From Rhizobiaceae bacterium (lineage in GTDB: Bacteria; Pseudomonadota; Alphaproteobacteria; Rhizobiales; Rhizobiaceae), in the NCBI GenBank assembly GCA_019635795.1, contig JAHBYV010000005.1:1-64000 (forward strand): a stretch of DNA of 64,000 nt, written 5' to 3'. Below are positions 34,543 to 43,715 of this stretch, one piece after another (position 1 is the first letter of the stretch; each line of letters begins with the position of its first letter). The position numbers were made by a program, and so were the translations under genes. The notes beneath the pieces are model-generated. The model was not told the DNA's origin, made no database searches, and saw only the letters and a program-made list of their open reading frames with translations.

Positions 34543-34767
34543 ATGGAAGTAGAAGCAGCAAAGGCAATCGGCGCTGGTATTGCATGCCTCGGCATGGGTG
34601 GCGCTGGCATCGGCCTTGGCACCATTTTCGGTAACTACCTGTCAGGCGCTCTGCGCAATCCGTCGGCAGCCGATGGCCAGTTCGGCCGCCTGATTTTCGG
34701 CTTCGCCGTTACCGAAGCTCTGGGCATCTTCTCCCTGCTCGTCGCGCTGCTCCTTCTCTTCGCGTAA
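34543..34767 (+). CDS. atpE: ATP synthase F0 subunit c
   Basis: A 74-residue double-helix hairpin proteolipid. The first helix is Gly-rich ([21 protein letters not shown]), the polar loop contains ALRNPSA, and the second helix holds the proton-carrying E58 (FAVTEALG). AAAGGAG precedes the ATG. The absence of the extra glutamine and glutamate pattern of sodium-binding c subunits suggests proton coupling. Confidence 0.97.
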   Translation: MEVEAAKAIGAGIACLGMGGAGIGLGTIFGNYLSGALRNPSAADGQFGRLIFGFAVTEALGIFSLLVALLLLFA

Positions 34768-34830
34768 GAGAAGGCAACGTTCGCCGGCCGCGCATTAGGC
34801 GGCCGGACTGCAAGGGATTAGGGGATCGAG

Positions 34831-35460
34831 ATGTTCGTGACACCGGCTTATGCCCAACAGGCCGCACCGGCTGAAGGGGAAACGCAGGCTCCGGCTGGGG
34901 AAACTCATGCCGCACCGGCAGACGCTCACGCGGGCGAGACGCATACTGAAACAGGCGCCGAGCACGGGAGCGGAGTGTTCCCGCCGTTCGATCCCAGCAC
35001 ATATCCATCCCAGCTCCTCTGGCTGGCGATCACATTCGGCCTTTTCTACCTCTTCCTGAAGAAGGTAATCGTGCCGCGCATCGGAGGAATCCTCGAAGTG
35101 CGGCGTGACCGCATTGCGCAGGATCTCGATCAGGCCGCGCGCATGAAGGAAGACGCCGACGCTGCGGTCGCCGCCTATGAGCAGGAATTGGCTGAGGCTC
35201 GCGCCAACGCGAATACGATCGGCCAATCCGCACGCGATTCTGCCAAGGCAAACGCCGAAACAGAGCGCAAGAAGGTGGAAGCAGACCTTGAAGCCAAACT
35301 GGCTGAAGCGGAACAGCGCATAGCCGGTATCAAGGCAAAGGCCATGTCGGAAGTCGGCAACATTGCCGAGGAAACCGCAACGGCAATCGTTCAGCAATTG
35401 ACTGGTACGAAGGTTGAGAAGACCGACGTTTCCAGCGCTGTCAAAGCTGTACGGAACTAG
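34831..35460 (+). CDS. atpG: ATP synthase F0 subunit b' (second b-type subunit)
   Basis: A 209-residue b' subunit. A hydrophilic N-terminus rich in Ala, Glu and His (about 1-60) precedes a single membrane helix (about 62-82, [19 protein letters not shown]) and a long charged coiled coil to the end. Having both b' and b is normal in Hyphomicrobiales and photosynthetic bacteria, where they form a heterodimeric peripheral stalk. It lies nine bases before atpF. Confidence 0.93.
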   Translation: MFVTPAYAQQAAPAEGETQAPAGETHAAPADAHAGETHTETGAEHGSGVFPPFDPSTYPSQLLWLAITFGLFYLFLKKVIVPRIGGILEVRRDRIAQDLDQAARMKEDADAAVAAYEQELAEARANANTIGQSARDSAKANAETERKKVEADLEAKLAEAEQRIAGIKAKAMSEVGNIAEETATAIVQQLTGTKVEKTDVSSAVKAVRN

Positions 35461-35469
35461 GAGGGACCG

Positions 35470-35949
35470 ATGGACGCCACATTCTGGGCACTGGTTGCTC
35501 TGGTAATTTTCCTGGCAATCGTCGTTTTCTTGAAGGTTCCGGGTACAATCGGTTCGGCGCTCGATAAGCGCGCCGCAAAGATTTCGGGTGATCTCGAGGA
35601 TGCGCGTCGCCTGAGGGAAGAAGCGCAGCAACTGCTCGCCGAGTATCAGCGCAAGCGCAAGGAAGCCGAGCAGGAGGCTGCAAGCATAATTGAAGCTGCG
35701 AAGTCTGAAGCTGAGCAACTCGTCAATGAAGCTCGCCAAAAGACGGAAGAGTTCGTCACGCGCCGCAGCGCGATGGCCGAGCAGAAAATTGCCCAGGCTG
35801 AACGTGAAGCGGTGAACGAAGTGCGGTCGACTGCGGTCGATATTGCTACCGAAGCAGCTCGCAAGCTGATTGAGCTCAAAGTAGACGCCAAGGCAGGAGC
35901 CGAGTTCTTCAAGTCGTCGCTGAGTGATCTAAAGGGAAAGCTCAACTGA
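35470..35949 (+). CDS. atpF: ATP synthase F0 subunit b
   Basis: A 159-residue b subunit: an N-terminal membrane helix (FWALVALVIFLAIVVFLKVPG) and a long coiled coil rich in Glu, Ala and Arg that forms the peripheral stalk with b'. AGGAGGGA precedes the ATG. The F0 operon ends here with a strong terminator. The F1 genes are not in this window, the usual split arrangement of this order. Confidence 0.95.
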   Translation: MDATFWALVALVIFLAIVVFLKVPGTIGSALDKRAAKISGDLEDARRLREEAQQLLAEYQRKRKEAEQEAASIIEAAKSEAEQLVNEARQKTEEFVTRRSAMAEQKIAQAEREAVNEVRSTAVDIATEAARKLIELKVDAKAGAEFFKSSLSDLKGKLN

Positions 35950-35970
35950 GCCGACCGGAGATGAGTAGTT

Positions 35971-36000
35971 AAGGCCGCCCGAAGGCGGCCTTTTTTATTT
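35971..36000 (+). terminator. intrinsic terminator of the F0 operon
   Basis: A G/C stem (GGCCGCC / GGCGGCC, four-base CGAA loop) is followed directly by TTTTTTATTT. This is a textbook Rho-independent terminator for the plus strand, 21 bases after the atpF stop. The U-run overlaps the 3' end of the convergent ArsC-like gene. Confidence 0.95.
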
Positions 36001-36360
36001 TTCGGATTTCAGCCCAAGAGCTGCCGAGTACTTGTCGGCGTTGAACCCAAACAGGAGCTGATCGCCTGTGTCCAGCACAGGGCGTTTGATAAGGTTGGAA
36101 TTGGACAGAATAAGAGTTCGCGCCTTGGCTCTGTCCAGATTGGCTTTCTGCGAATCCTCCAGCTCTCTGAAAGTGGTGCTGTTCCTGTTCAGAATCGCGG
36201 TCCACTCGGCCCGCCCGAACCAGTCGTCAACAATCGAGGAGTCGAGCGCCTCCATTCGATAGTCAAAGTATCGGTATTGAACACCGTTTGCATCTAACCA
36301 GGTGCGTGCCTTCCTAACGGTGTCGCATGCTTTGAAGCCGTAAAGTGTTGTCATGTTCAT
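35995..36360 (-). CDS. ArsC/Spx-family (YffB-like) reductase-like protein
   Basis: A 121-residue thioredoxin-fold protein. The N-terminal LYGFKACDTVRKARTWL and the later LIKRPVLDTG match the YffB/ArsC-like branch, in which the single active-site cysteine (C12) is followed by Thr/Val. Family members may use glutathione; arsenate reduction is not implied. No ars genes are nearby. Its stop lies inside the atpF terminator, so the two genes converge tightly. The ATG at 36354 is an alternative start. Confidence 0.85.
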   Translation of the reverse strand: MNMTTLYGFKACDTVRKARTWLDANGVQYRYFDYRMEALDSSIVDDWFGRAEWTAILNRNSTTFRELEDSQKANLDRAKARTLILSNSNLIKRPVLDTGDQLLFGFNADKYSAALGLKSEK

Positions 36361-36507
36361 TCCATCGAGAAGTGGTCCGGCAAGTTAATAGTAGAGTGCT
36401 GATTCTCAAGCGCGTTTCATTTGAATTTGTTCTCAAAATGAATACGAAGCGTGACAATTGACTCACTGGGGCATTATGTGTGTCGCGCTACAAGTGAAAG
36501 GTTTGCC

Positions 36508-37761
36508 ATGTCATCACAATCTGCCGGTTCTCCCCTGCTCGATCCCGTTAAGCTCGATCGACTCGCGCAGGTGGCTGTCTCCGTTGGCCTCGGTCTGCAA
36601 AAAGGGCAAGATCTGATCATGACAGCCCCGATTGTTGCCGCGCCTCTGGCTCGCCGGATTGCGGAACATGCCTATAAGGCCGGCGCGGGCTTGGTGACCA
36701 CTCTCTTCTCAGACGAAGAGTTGACCCTAGCGCGCTACCGCTACGCGGAGGACTTCAGTTTCGATCGCGCCACGGGTTGGCTATATGACGGAATTGCCAA
36801 AGCATTTAGCGAGAACGCGGCTAGGTTGGCCATCTATGCCGAAGACCCAATGCTTTTGGCCAATGAGGACCCGGATAAAGTTGGGCGGGCGAACAAGGCA
36901 AACTCAATTGCCTATACTCCGGTGCGAGAGAAGATCACCGGCTTCGACATAAATTGGACCATCCTGTCCTATCCGAACCCGACCTGGGCGATGAAGGTAT
37001 TTCCGGGAGAGGATGAAGATAAGGCCGTCGCCAAGCTGGCCGATGCCATTTTTGCCGCCACTCGGGTGGACGCGCCCGATCCCGTAGCCGCATGGAAGCA
37101 GCACAACGAAAACCTCCATCGGCGCACGGCGGAATTGAATCGCAAGAGGTTTTACGCACTCCACTTCAAGGGCCCGGGAACTGATCTCACGGTAGGCCTG
37201 GCAGATGACCATGAATGGAAGGGTGGTGCTTCGCTAGCCAAGAATGGCGCGACCTGTAATCCGAACTTGCCAACCGAAGAAGTTTTCACGACGCCACACG
37301 CGCATCGCGTGGATGGTTATGTCCGCTCGACCAAGCCCTTGTCGCATCAGGGAACCTTGATCGACGGGATTGAAATGCGCTTTGAAGGCGGCAAAATCGT
37401 AGAAGCTAAAGCCACCCGTGGAGAGCAGGTTCTCTTGAAGGTGCTGGATACGGATGAAGGCTCCAGACGCCTTGGTGAGGTTGCGCTGGTGCCGCATTCT
37501 TCGCCCATCTCAAAGAGCGGGTTGCTTTTTTACAATACGCTCTATGACGAAAACGCTGCCTGTCACATCGCTCTGGGGCAGTGCTATTCGGACTGCTTCA
37601 TTGATGGTGCAAAGCTCAGCCCGGACGAGATCGCAGCGCGTGGCGGAAACCGGTCGTTCATCCATATCGACTGGATGATTGGGTCCGGGGAGATCGACGT
37701 TGATGGGCTCGATGAACAGGGAAATCGTACGCCTGTCATGCGCAAGGGCGAATGGGTCTAG
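36508..37761 (+). CDS. M29-family aminopeptidase
   Basis: A 417-residue metallo-aminopeptidase of the thermophilic-type M29 family. It begins with LLDPVKLDRLAQVAVSVGLGLQKGQDLIM, as the family does. The C-terminal half has EEVFTTPH, GEVALVPHSSPIS and HIALGQCY, which hold likely metal-binding Glu and His residues, then RSFIHIDWMIGSGEIDVDG. The frame opens at 36451, but the ATG at 36508 with GAAAGG before it gives the family start. It is convergent with rnhB, with three bases between stops. Confidence 0.92.
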   Translation: MSSQSAGSPLLDPVKLDRLAQVAVSVGLGLQKGQDLIMTAPIVAAPLARRIAEHAYKAGAGLVTTLFSDEELTLARYRYAEDFSFDRATGWLYDGIAKAFSENAARLAIYAEDPMLLANEDPDKVGRANKANSIAYTPVREKITGFDINWTILSYPNPTWAMKVFPGEDEDKAVAKLADAIFAATRVDAPDPVAAWKQHNENLHRRTAELNRKRFYALHFKGPGTDLTVGLADDHEWKGGASLAKNGATCNPNLPTEEVFTTPHAHRVDGYVRSTKPLSHQGTLIDGIEMRFEGGKIVEAKATRGEQVLLKVLDTDEGSRRLGEVALVPHSSPISKSGLLFYNTLYDENAACHIALGQCYSDCFIDGAKLSPDEIAARGGNRSFIHIDWMIGSGEIDVDGLDEQGNRTPVMRKGEWV

Positions 37762-37764
37762 TAA

Positions 37765-38439
37765 TCAGATCAATACGACCTCTTCCTCTTCAATCCTGAA
37801 GGGGGAGAAGGTCAGGCGGTGCAGCCGGGCAATGGGTCCGTGCATCTCAATTGCTGCGCGATGGCGCGCTGTCGCGTAGCCTGCATGAAGATTGAAGCCA
37901 TAGCGTTCATTGCGCTCAGTGCAGCAAGACATCATGCGGTCCCGCATAACCTTCGCCACGATGGAAGCTGCGGCAATGGATTGGGACCGTTGGTCGCCTT
38001 TGACCAATGCGCGACCCTCGCATGGCAATCCCGGCGGAACATCACGCCCGTCAGCCAGTGCCAGACGTGGGCGCACGGGCAGGGCGCACAATGAGCGCCG
38101 CATGGCTTCCAGGCTGGCTCTCAATATGTTGATGCGATCAATACCCTCCGCGGAAACCGATGCAAATGCGACGGCTTGCGCGCGAGCGATGATCTGCGTG
38201 AAGAGAATTTCGCGCTCTTGCCGGTCAAGGCGCTTGGAGTCGTCAAGACCGTCCGGAATATTGTCAGGGTCCAGAATAACTGCGGCAGCCACAACAGGGC
38301 CAGCCAGCGGTCCGCGACCTGCTTCGTCCAAACCTGCGACGGGCCACAAGCCTTCTGCGCGCGCTTTCGCTTCAATAGAGAAATCGGGCCTTTCGAGAAT
38401 TTCGAAAAGCGGCGGAGAATCAGAACGAGTTTGAGCCAT
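37765..38439 (-). CDS. rnhB: Ribonuclease HII
   Basis: A 224-residue RNase HII that removes RNA primers and single ribonucleotides from DNA. The catalytic DEDD set is visible: D38 and E39 in [16 protein letters not shown]130 in LALADG and D149 in VKGDQRS. The last is followed by [12 protein letters not shown], the family signature. The length is normal. It lies about 80 bases downstream of the radical SAM gene on the same strand. Confidence 0.96.
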   Translation of the reverse strand: MAQTRSDSPPLFEILERPDFSIEAKARAEGLWPVAGLDEAGRGPLAGPVVAAAVILDPDNIPDGLDDSKRLDRQEREILFTQIIARAQAVAFASVSAEGIDRINILRASLEAMRRSLCALPVRPRLALADGRDVPPGLPCEGRALVKGDQRSQSIAAASIVAKVMRDRMMSCCTERNERYGFNLHAGYATARHRAAIEMHGPIARLHRLTFSPFRIEEEEVVLI

Positions 38440-38521
38440 GTTGCGGCGATGCTCTCATTCGCTCCGATTCTCCGCAAGACCTTCACTGCCGGGGATGGGG
38501 CAGAAAGGCCAATAGAAGCCA

Positions 38522-39622
38522 TCAAATCAGGATGAGCTGCTCGCCGCCGGAATTGGCGCGCACGAACAAATCGGTGCGCAAACGTCTGCGTTCTACATTC
38601 AGGCCCAGCTTCTTCGACGAAATTTCGAATCGTCGCCCGATCTGCCAGGCATAGGGACCGGACCCGCGCATACGCTTTCCCCATTCCGCATCATAGTCTT
38701 TTCCGTCGCGCATTGATCGCACGAGGGAAATGACATGCCGGTAGCGGTCGGGGTAATGACGAAGCAGCCAGTCCTTGAATATCGGCGCAACTTCCAGAGG
38801 CAGCCGCAAGATGACATATCCGGCTTCACGCGCACCAGCGGCTTGGGCGGAATCGAGTATGCGTTCAATCTCGCTATCATTCAGGCCGGGAATAATAGGC
38901 GCAACCATGACGGATGTCGGTATGCCTGCGTCACTCAATGCCCGAATAGCCTCAAGCCGTCTGGTTGGCGTTGCGGCACGCGGCTCCATTGCGCGCGCGA
39001 GTTTGCGATCCAATGTGGTAATCGACAGTGCAACCTTTGCCAAACCACGTTCTGCCATACGGGCCAGAATATCGATGTCCCGCGTCACAAGCGCTGATTT
39101 GGTGACGATCCCCACCGGGTGCCCACGTGCCTCCAGCACCTCCAGCACTTCCCGCATTATGCGATATTGCTTTTCGATTGGCTGGTAGGGGTCGGTGTTC
39201 GTGCCGATGGCGATCGTACGCGGTTCATAGCCAGGTTTCGACAGCTCCTTTTCAAGCAGCCGCGCTGCGTCTGGCTTCGCAAAAAGCTTGGCTTCAAAAT
39301 CAAGCCCCGGTGAAAGCCCCATATAGGCGTGTGTCGGACGCGCAAAGCAATAAATGCAGCCATGCTCACAGCCGCGATAAGGGTTTATCGAGCGGTCAAA
39401 GGAAATGTCAGGCGATTCGTTGCGGGTAATGATCTGCCGGGGGCGTTCAACCTGAACTTCAGTTTTGAAAGGCGGCAGCTCTTCCAGCGAGTTCCAACCA
39501 TCGTCAAAAACATCCCGGCTGGTTGGTTCATACCGACCACTCGGATTTACCCCGGCGCCGCGCCCACGGCGACGAGCGTGGTCTATCCGCAGCCCGCTCG
39601 ATTCAACGATTGCGTTGGCCAT
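38522..39622 (-). CDS. PA0069-family radical SAM protein
   Basis: A 366-residue radical SAM protein of the PA0069/SplB-like group. The N-terminal RRGRGAGVNPSGRYE block is the family hallmark. The cluster motif CEHGCIYC (C85, C89, C92) is followed by FARPTHAYMG. Later come GTNTDPYQP and TKSALVTRDIDIL. The physiological substrate of the family is not known; distant relatives repair spore photoproducts. The ATG at 39622 is chosen over an in-frame start at 39697 because AAGGAAGG lies seven bases before it. Confidence 0.9.
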   Translation of the reverse strand: MANAIVESSGLRIDHARRRGRGAGVNPSGRYEPTSRDVFDDGWNSLEELPPFKTEVQVERPRQIITRNESPDISFDRSINPYRGCEHGCIYCFARPTHAYMGLSPGLDFEAKLFAKPDAARLLEKELSKPGYEPRTIAIGTNTDPYQPIEKQYRIMREVLEVLEARGHPVGIVTKSALVTRDIDILARMAERGLAKVALSITTLDRKLARAMEPRAATPTRRLEAIRALSDAGIPTSVMVAPIIPGLNDSEIERILDSAQAAGAREAGYVILRLPLEVAPIFKDWLLRHYPDRYRHVISLVRSMRDGKDYDAEWGKRMRGSGPYAWQIGRRFEISSKKLGLNVERRRLRTDLFVRANSGGEQLILI

Positions 39623-39809
39623 CGAGGCACCTTCCTTGCTGAAGGCCGCAACATCCGCGCGCGTGATCTGTTCCATCCCGATTGTCTCCATGCGCAAAAG
39701 CGCGACTCAGGCTCTTAATCAGAATCTAGTGCAATGACAGAACAAAGCAAGAACAATTTAGCCTCATGACGGTCTGGCCTATGCGAAGCGATTCCGTTAT
39801 TTGCCGGAT

Positions 39810-40316
39810 ATGCTTTCGGTTGTGATTGAAGCCAGAAATGACGAAGAGGGCTTGGCGCGCACTTTGGCCTCGCTGGTCAGTGGCGCGGTTGAAGGGGTCG
39901 TGCGCGAAGTCATTGTGTGCGATCTGGGTTCGGCAGACCATTCGCATCACGTGGCGGAAGAGGCGGGTTGCGTGTGGTTGGCGCAAGGCGGCGCAGCCGC
40001 TGGTGTACGCCACGCAAAGTCGGATTGGGTTTTATTGATCGAACCCGGCGCCACCTTGCTGGACGGATGGATGGAGTCAGTGGCGCGTCATGTATCGCGC
40101 GCAGAAATGGCTGGCCGGTTTTCAACTGCGCGCAAGGCGCGAATTCCATTCTTCAAGCGCATATTTTCAGGCAACCGCGCTTTGGTGCAAGGTTTGCTTA
40201 TCACCAAACGGCAAGCCACCTCTCTTTCCAAAACCGGTCAGGGCGGCGAAGCGATAGCGCGAGGCCTTGCGACAAAGCGTCTGGATGGCGAAATAATACC
40301 TGCAGTCAGAAAATAG
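39810..40316 (+). CDS. short glycosyltransferase-family-2-like protein
   Basis: A 168-residue protein whose first 90 residues resemble the nucleotide-sugar half of GT2 enzymes: LSVVIEARNDEEGLARTLASL, then EVIVCDLGSAD in the place of the usual DGSxD, and DWVLLIEPGATL in place of the DxD segment. The acceptor half is missing, as in small family members from rhizobia. The GT2 metal-binding DxD is not evident, so activity is doubtful. It sits between the convergent moaB gene and the divergent radical SAM gene. Confidence 0.65.
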   Translation: MLSVVIEARNDEEGLARTLASLVSGAVEGVVREVIVCDLGSADHSHHVAEEAGCVWLAQGGAAAGVRHAKSDWVLLIEPGATLLDGWMESVARHVSRAEMAGRFSTARKARIPFFKRIFSGNRALVQGLLITKRQATSLSKTGQGGEAIARGLATKRLDGEIIPAVRK

Positions 40317-40318
40317 CT

Positions 40319-40855
40319 TCAGTTTTTTTGCCGCCGCAAATGCTCGTCAAGTCGCGGCATTATTTCCACGAAGTTGCAGGGCTTGTGACGATAGTCCAGC
40401 TGAGCCTTCAAAATCCCGTCCCATGCGTCACGGCAAGCGCCGGGTGATCCAGGCAGCACGAAGACGAATGTGGCGTTGAGTACGCCGCCAGTCGCGCGTG
40501 ATTGAATGGTCGATGTCCCGATCTTGTCATAGGAGATGCGGTGAAAGACCTCAGAGAAGCCATCCATTCGCTTCTCGAAAATGGGTTCCAGAGCCTCGGG
40601 CGTCACATCTCTGCCCGTAAAGCCGGTTCCGCCAGTCGTTATAATGACATCAATGCCCTTGTTGCGCGACCATTCCAGCACCTTTTCGCGGATGCGCTCA
40701 ACATCGTCACGCACAATGTCGCGCGCGGCAAGAATGTGCCCTGCAGTCTCTATTCTTTCGGCAAGGGTTTGGCCGGATTTGTCGTCTTCAAGAGTGCGCG
40801 TGTCCGAGACTGTCAGAACCGCGATATTAACAGGGATGAAGTGGCGCTCGCTCAT
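40319..40855 (-). CDS. moaB: Molybdenum cofactor biosynthesis protein B
   Basis: A 178-residue MoaB/MogA-like protein that adenylylates molybdopterin or acts just before that step. The VLTVSDTRTLEDDKSGQTLAERIE start and the TTGGTGFTGRDVTPEAL loop are diagnostic. Its product is needed by any molybdoenzyme, including the BisC-like reductase at 3492-5816, but the position reflects conserved chromosomal order rather than a link to that cluster. Its stop lies three bases from that of the GT2-like gene. Confidence 0.93.
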   Translation of the reverse strand: MSERHFIPVNIAVLTVSDTRTLEDDKSGQTLAERIETAGHILAARDIVRDDVERIREKVLEWSRNKGIDVIITTGGTGFTGRDVTPEALEPIFEKRMDGFSEVFHRISYDKIGTSTIQSRATGGVLNATFVFVLPGSPGACRDAWDGILKAQLDYRHKPCNFVEIMPRLDEHLRRQKN

Positions 40856-40864
40856 AGTGCGAGG

Positions 40865-41722
40865 TTAAGGCAAGGTCCGTGTCGCCGCAACGAACCATTC
40901 AGGCCTACGCGCTCGAATTGTGGCTGCGGCCCGTTCAGCCGCAGATTGGTTTGGATACAGACCAAAGCATGTGGCTCCCGAACCCGACATACGAGCGAAA
41001 GCCGGTTGCGTGCTGGCTATCGCTGCCATTGCCGTGATGATTTGCGGAGCAAGCGCTTCGGCGGGAATTTGCAGGTCGTTCCGGCTTTCCCGTAACCACT
41101 CGACCAGACTGCTGAAATCTGGATGCGCTGGCATTGGCGGAAGGCTGGCATTGTTGGGGTCGGTAAGCCCCTTGAATACGAGGGGAGTAGCAACATGGAC
41201 GCCCGGATTGACCAGAACCAGCCAAAGGCGCGGGAAGGAAGATATTTGCTCGATGATTTCGCCGATGCCCCTGGCAATGAGCGGTTTTCTGGGGAGACAC
41301 ATTGGCACATCAGCGCCCAGCTTGGCCGCCAGCGGCGAAAGGTCGTCATTCTTACCTGTCAGCCTTGCAAGAGCACGCAGTGTTGCTGCGGCATCGCTTG
41401 ATCCGCCGCCAATACCGGAGGCAATGGGGAGGTTTTTTTCCAGAGTGATCCTGATTTTCGAGCATGGAGTGTGTGCGCGAAAAGCATCGCGTGCGCGCAG
41501 GACGAGGTTGCTCGCATCGCATTCGAGACCTTGCGCAAAGGGGCCTGAAATTTCGAAAGCATCGTGGCTTGCCTCGGCAACGCTGATGCGATCGCCAACC
41601 TCGGTGAATACCACCAGACTTTCAAGCAGGTGATATCCATCCGGTCTTTTGCCAGTCACATGAAGAGCGAGATTTATCTTTGCCGGGGCGTGTTCAACGA
41701 CCGGAACAGTCAATTCAGGCAA
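40865..41722 (-). CDS. ispE: 4-diphosphocytidyl-2-C-methyl-D-erythritol kinase
   Basis: A 285-residue GHMP kinase of the non-mevalonate isoprenoid pathway. It has APAKINLALHVTG (K15), the ATP-binding LPIASGIGGGSSDAAA (about 98-113) and LGADVP with D138, the catalytic pair by analogy with E. coli K10 and D141. The start is TTG at 41722, nine bases past the stop of the upstream small ORF, which suggests coupled translation. It shares the region with the polyprenyl diphosphate synthase gene, a later step of the same pathway. Confidence 0.95.
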   Translation of the reverse strand: MPELTVPVVEHAPAKINLALHVTGKRPDGYHLLESLVVFTEVGDRISVAEASHDAFEISGPFAQGLECDASNLVLRARDAFRAHTPCSKIRITLEKNLPIASGIGGGSSDAAATLRALARLTGKNDDLSPLAAKLGADVPMCLPRKPLIARGIGEIIEQISSFPRLWLVLVNPGVHVATPLVFKGLTDPNNASLPPMPAHPDFSSLVEWLRESRNDLQIPAEALAPQIITAMAAIASTQPAFARMSGSGATCFGLYPNQSAAERAAATIRARRPEWFVAATRTLP

Positions 41723-41731
41723 GGATGAGAT

Positions 41732-41917
41732 TTAATCCTTTGCCAGGCGATATTCGCCGGTCACCGGGTCTTTCACCAGCGTACCATGCGTACCGTTAGC
41801 GGCCTGCTTTTGCTCGCGCTTGACCTTTGCCGTGACGCGCTCGGCCTCACGGACAAAACTGCGATATCCGTAGTAGGCCGCAATGCCTATGACAGCAATA
41901 AATAGAAGTTGCGGCAT
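41732..41917 (-). CDS. small single-helix membrane protein upstream of ispE
   Basis: A 61-residue protein with one N-terminal membrane helix (LLFIAVIGIAAYYGY) and a basic, charged tail ending DPVTGEYRLAKD, a motif repeated in short hypothetical proteins of this order. AAAGGG precedes the ATG. It ends nine bases before ispE and is probably co-transcribed. Its composition and ribosome site support a real gene. The function is unknown. Confidence 0.7.
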   Translation of the reverse strand: MPQLLFIAVIGIAAYYGYRSFVREAERVTAKVKREQKQAANGTHGTLVKDPVTGEYRLAKD

Positions 41918-42007
41918 TTCATTACCCTTTCCCGGCTGAACCGCTCAGCCTCAAGGCGGCCATGACTTTTTTATGGCGAAGTCAGTTTAAGGGCATTCAC
42001 GAATATT

Positions 42008-42871
42008 TCATAGACCAAACCGGGACCAGAGAGCCTTTTCCTCGGCAGCGTCGATCGCAGAACGGACCGCCTCGCCGACGAACGAATTCTTGCTGTGAGA
42101 GCCGAAAAGTCCGAACCCTCGACCGAGAAGGCCGCGCGGCTGTGTAATCAGCTTCATTTGGGTTTTTTCGCCGAACCGGGACTTGAGGAAACTGCGCATA
42201 TCACCCAGCCCGTCAACAAGGCCAAGTTCCAGACCACGCATTCCGCTCCAGAAAAGACCGGTAAAAAGGTCCTCGTTTTCAGAAAGCTTTGCCCGCCGCC
42301 GCTCCTTCACGAGGGCGATAAAGGTTTTATGCACTTCGAGCTGCAGCGCCTTCAGATGCTCCACGTCCTCCTCGCGTTCGGGCCGGAAGGGATCAAGCAC
42401 AGCCTTGTTCCTGCCCGCTGTGTGAACGCGGCGCTCGACACCGATTTTCTTGATGAGATCTGTAAAGCCGAAACCAGCCGACACAACGCCGATTGACCCG
42501 ACAATTGACGAGGGATCGGCGATGATCTCGTCGCCTGCAAGCGCAATCAGGTAGCCACCCGAGGCGGCAATATCTTCGACAAAAACAAAGACCTGTTTGT
42601 TCTTTTCCGTAGCGAGGTCGCGAATACGCTTGTAAATCAGGTGCGCCTGCACTGGTGAGCCGCCCGGCGAGTTTATGGAAAAAGCAACTGCCGGAGCCTC
42701 CTTCATCGCGAAGGCCTTTTCTATAAGGCCTGCGGTTGAGGCGAGAGACAGGGCAGGGCGAAAGGAATTGCCGCCCGAAGCGATGGTGCCGTCCAGACGC
42801 ACGACCGGAATTGTGATCGCGTTCGACCGCATTGATTTCGGCAAAAGGCGAGATAGCTTGATAATTCCCAC
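42008..42871 (-). CDS. S49-family signal-peptide-peptidase-like serine protease (SppA/SohB type)
   Basis: A 287-residue S49 peptidase. It has INSPGGSPVQAHLIY (substrate-binding segment), EDIAASGGYLIALAGDEI with the nucleophilic Ser, and SSIVGSIGVVSAGFGFTDLIKKIGVE holding the usual later family motif. The catalytic Lys is probably in the following stretch (about residue 146-157). The protein lacks a clear membrane anchor, resembling the short SppA variants. GTG is the start at 42871, with CGGAG before it. These enzymes degrade cleaved signal peptides or membrane-protein fragments. Confidence 0.9.
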   Translation of the reverse strand: MGIIKLSRLLPKSMRSNAITIPVVRLDGTIASGGNSFRPALSLASTAGLIEKAFAMKEAPAVAFSINSPGGSPVQAHLIYKRIRDLATEKNKQVFVFVEDIAASGGYLIALAGDEIIADPSSIVGSIGVVSAGFGFTDLIKKIGVERRVHTAGRNKAVLDPFRPEREEDVEHLKALQLEVHKTFIALVKERRRAKLSENEDLFTGLFWSGMRGLELGLVDGLGDMRSFLKSRFGEKTQMKLITQPRGLLGRGFGLFGSHSKNSFVGEAVRSAIDAAEEKALWSRFGL

Positions 42872-42929
42872 GCGGGTCTCCGTTCAGTAGGCATATAATA
42901 CAGGTAATTGGGAACGCCGCGCACCGGCG

Positions 42930-43715
42930 TCAATCGCCAAAAAGCGTCGCTAACCCGTTATTGATGGCATCGGCGCGTTCTGAAAACCGATCAGACCCGT
43001 TATCATGCAAGATGAGAGGCGGGCAAAGGTTAAGCGCGGCACGTGAGCCACGTATGGCCCTGACAATGATGCGTATGGCAGGCCGGTCTGCCCGGGGATG
43101 TATAGGCAGGATTTGCGCGCCGCCAAACCGCCCTCTAAGGGCCGAAAGTAATTCCGGCAAAGCCTGCGGTCGCACGATGATGGATATGCCACCTCGCGGG
43201 CGGACCACCGCGGCGGCACTGCGAAGCCAGCTTTCCAGAAGTCCGTCATGGGCCACATGCGCTGAACGCTTTAATGAATCGGGCGTGGCTCTGTCGTCTG
43301 GCTGGTTGAATGGGGGGTTCATCACCACATAATCAAAGCTGTTATCTGCAAGTCCAGCGGCTTTGCGTGCATTTCCGGTGGCGGAAATATCTGCATCGAG
43401 CACGCAGGCGCGTTTTGCCAAATGGGCATTCCCAGCCTCAGCCAGCGTTTTTTGCGCGCATTCCAACATCTGTGGAGCGTTTTCCACAAGAACAACTTCC
43501 GCCGCAGAGCATCGAGCAGCAACGGCAAGGCCCGCGGCTCCGGCCCCGGCACCGAAATCGGCCAGCCTGCCGGAAAAACTGGAAGGAACGGCGGCAGCCA
43601 GCATCATCGCGTCCATACCGGCCCGGTGCCCGCTGTGCAGCGGTTGAATCAGCCAGAAGCGTCCACGGTGAAAAGCATCGCGCGAAAAGGCAGCTTCAAC
43701 GGTCGCGGATTTCAT
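42930..43715 (-). CDS. TrmN6-type tRNA (adenine-N6)-methyltransferase-like protein
   Basis: A 261-residue Rossmann-fold methyltransferase. The SAM-binding loop ADFGAGAGAAGLAVAAR is followed by the N6-adenine catalytic motif NPPFN (in YVMNPPFNQPDD). This pattern is shared with E. coli TrmN6 (YfiC), which modifies A37 of tRNA-Val. The start at 43715 follows the family form (RDAFHRGRFWLIQP) and has GGATCGGA before it; it overlaps the DUF2007 stop by 20 bases. The target base in this organism is inferred. Confidence 0.88.
   Translation of the reverse strand: MKSATVEAAFSRDAFHRGRFWLIQPLHSGHRAGMDAMMLAAAVPSSFSGRLADFGAGAGAAGLAVAARCSAAEVVLVENAPQMLECAQKTLAEAGNAHLAKRACVLDADISATGNARKAAGLADNSFDYVVMNPPFNQPDDRATPDSLKRSAHVAHDGLLESWLRSAAAVVRPRGGISIIVRPQALPELLSALRGRFGGAQILPIHPRADRPAIRIIVRAIRGSRAALNLCPPLILHDNGSDRFSERADAINNGLATLFGD

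Noticed and set aside
40319-40855. moaB as part of the Mo-reductase pathway
   Set aside because: It is 34 kb away among core genes and is needed by all molybdoenzymes; proximity is not meaningful.
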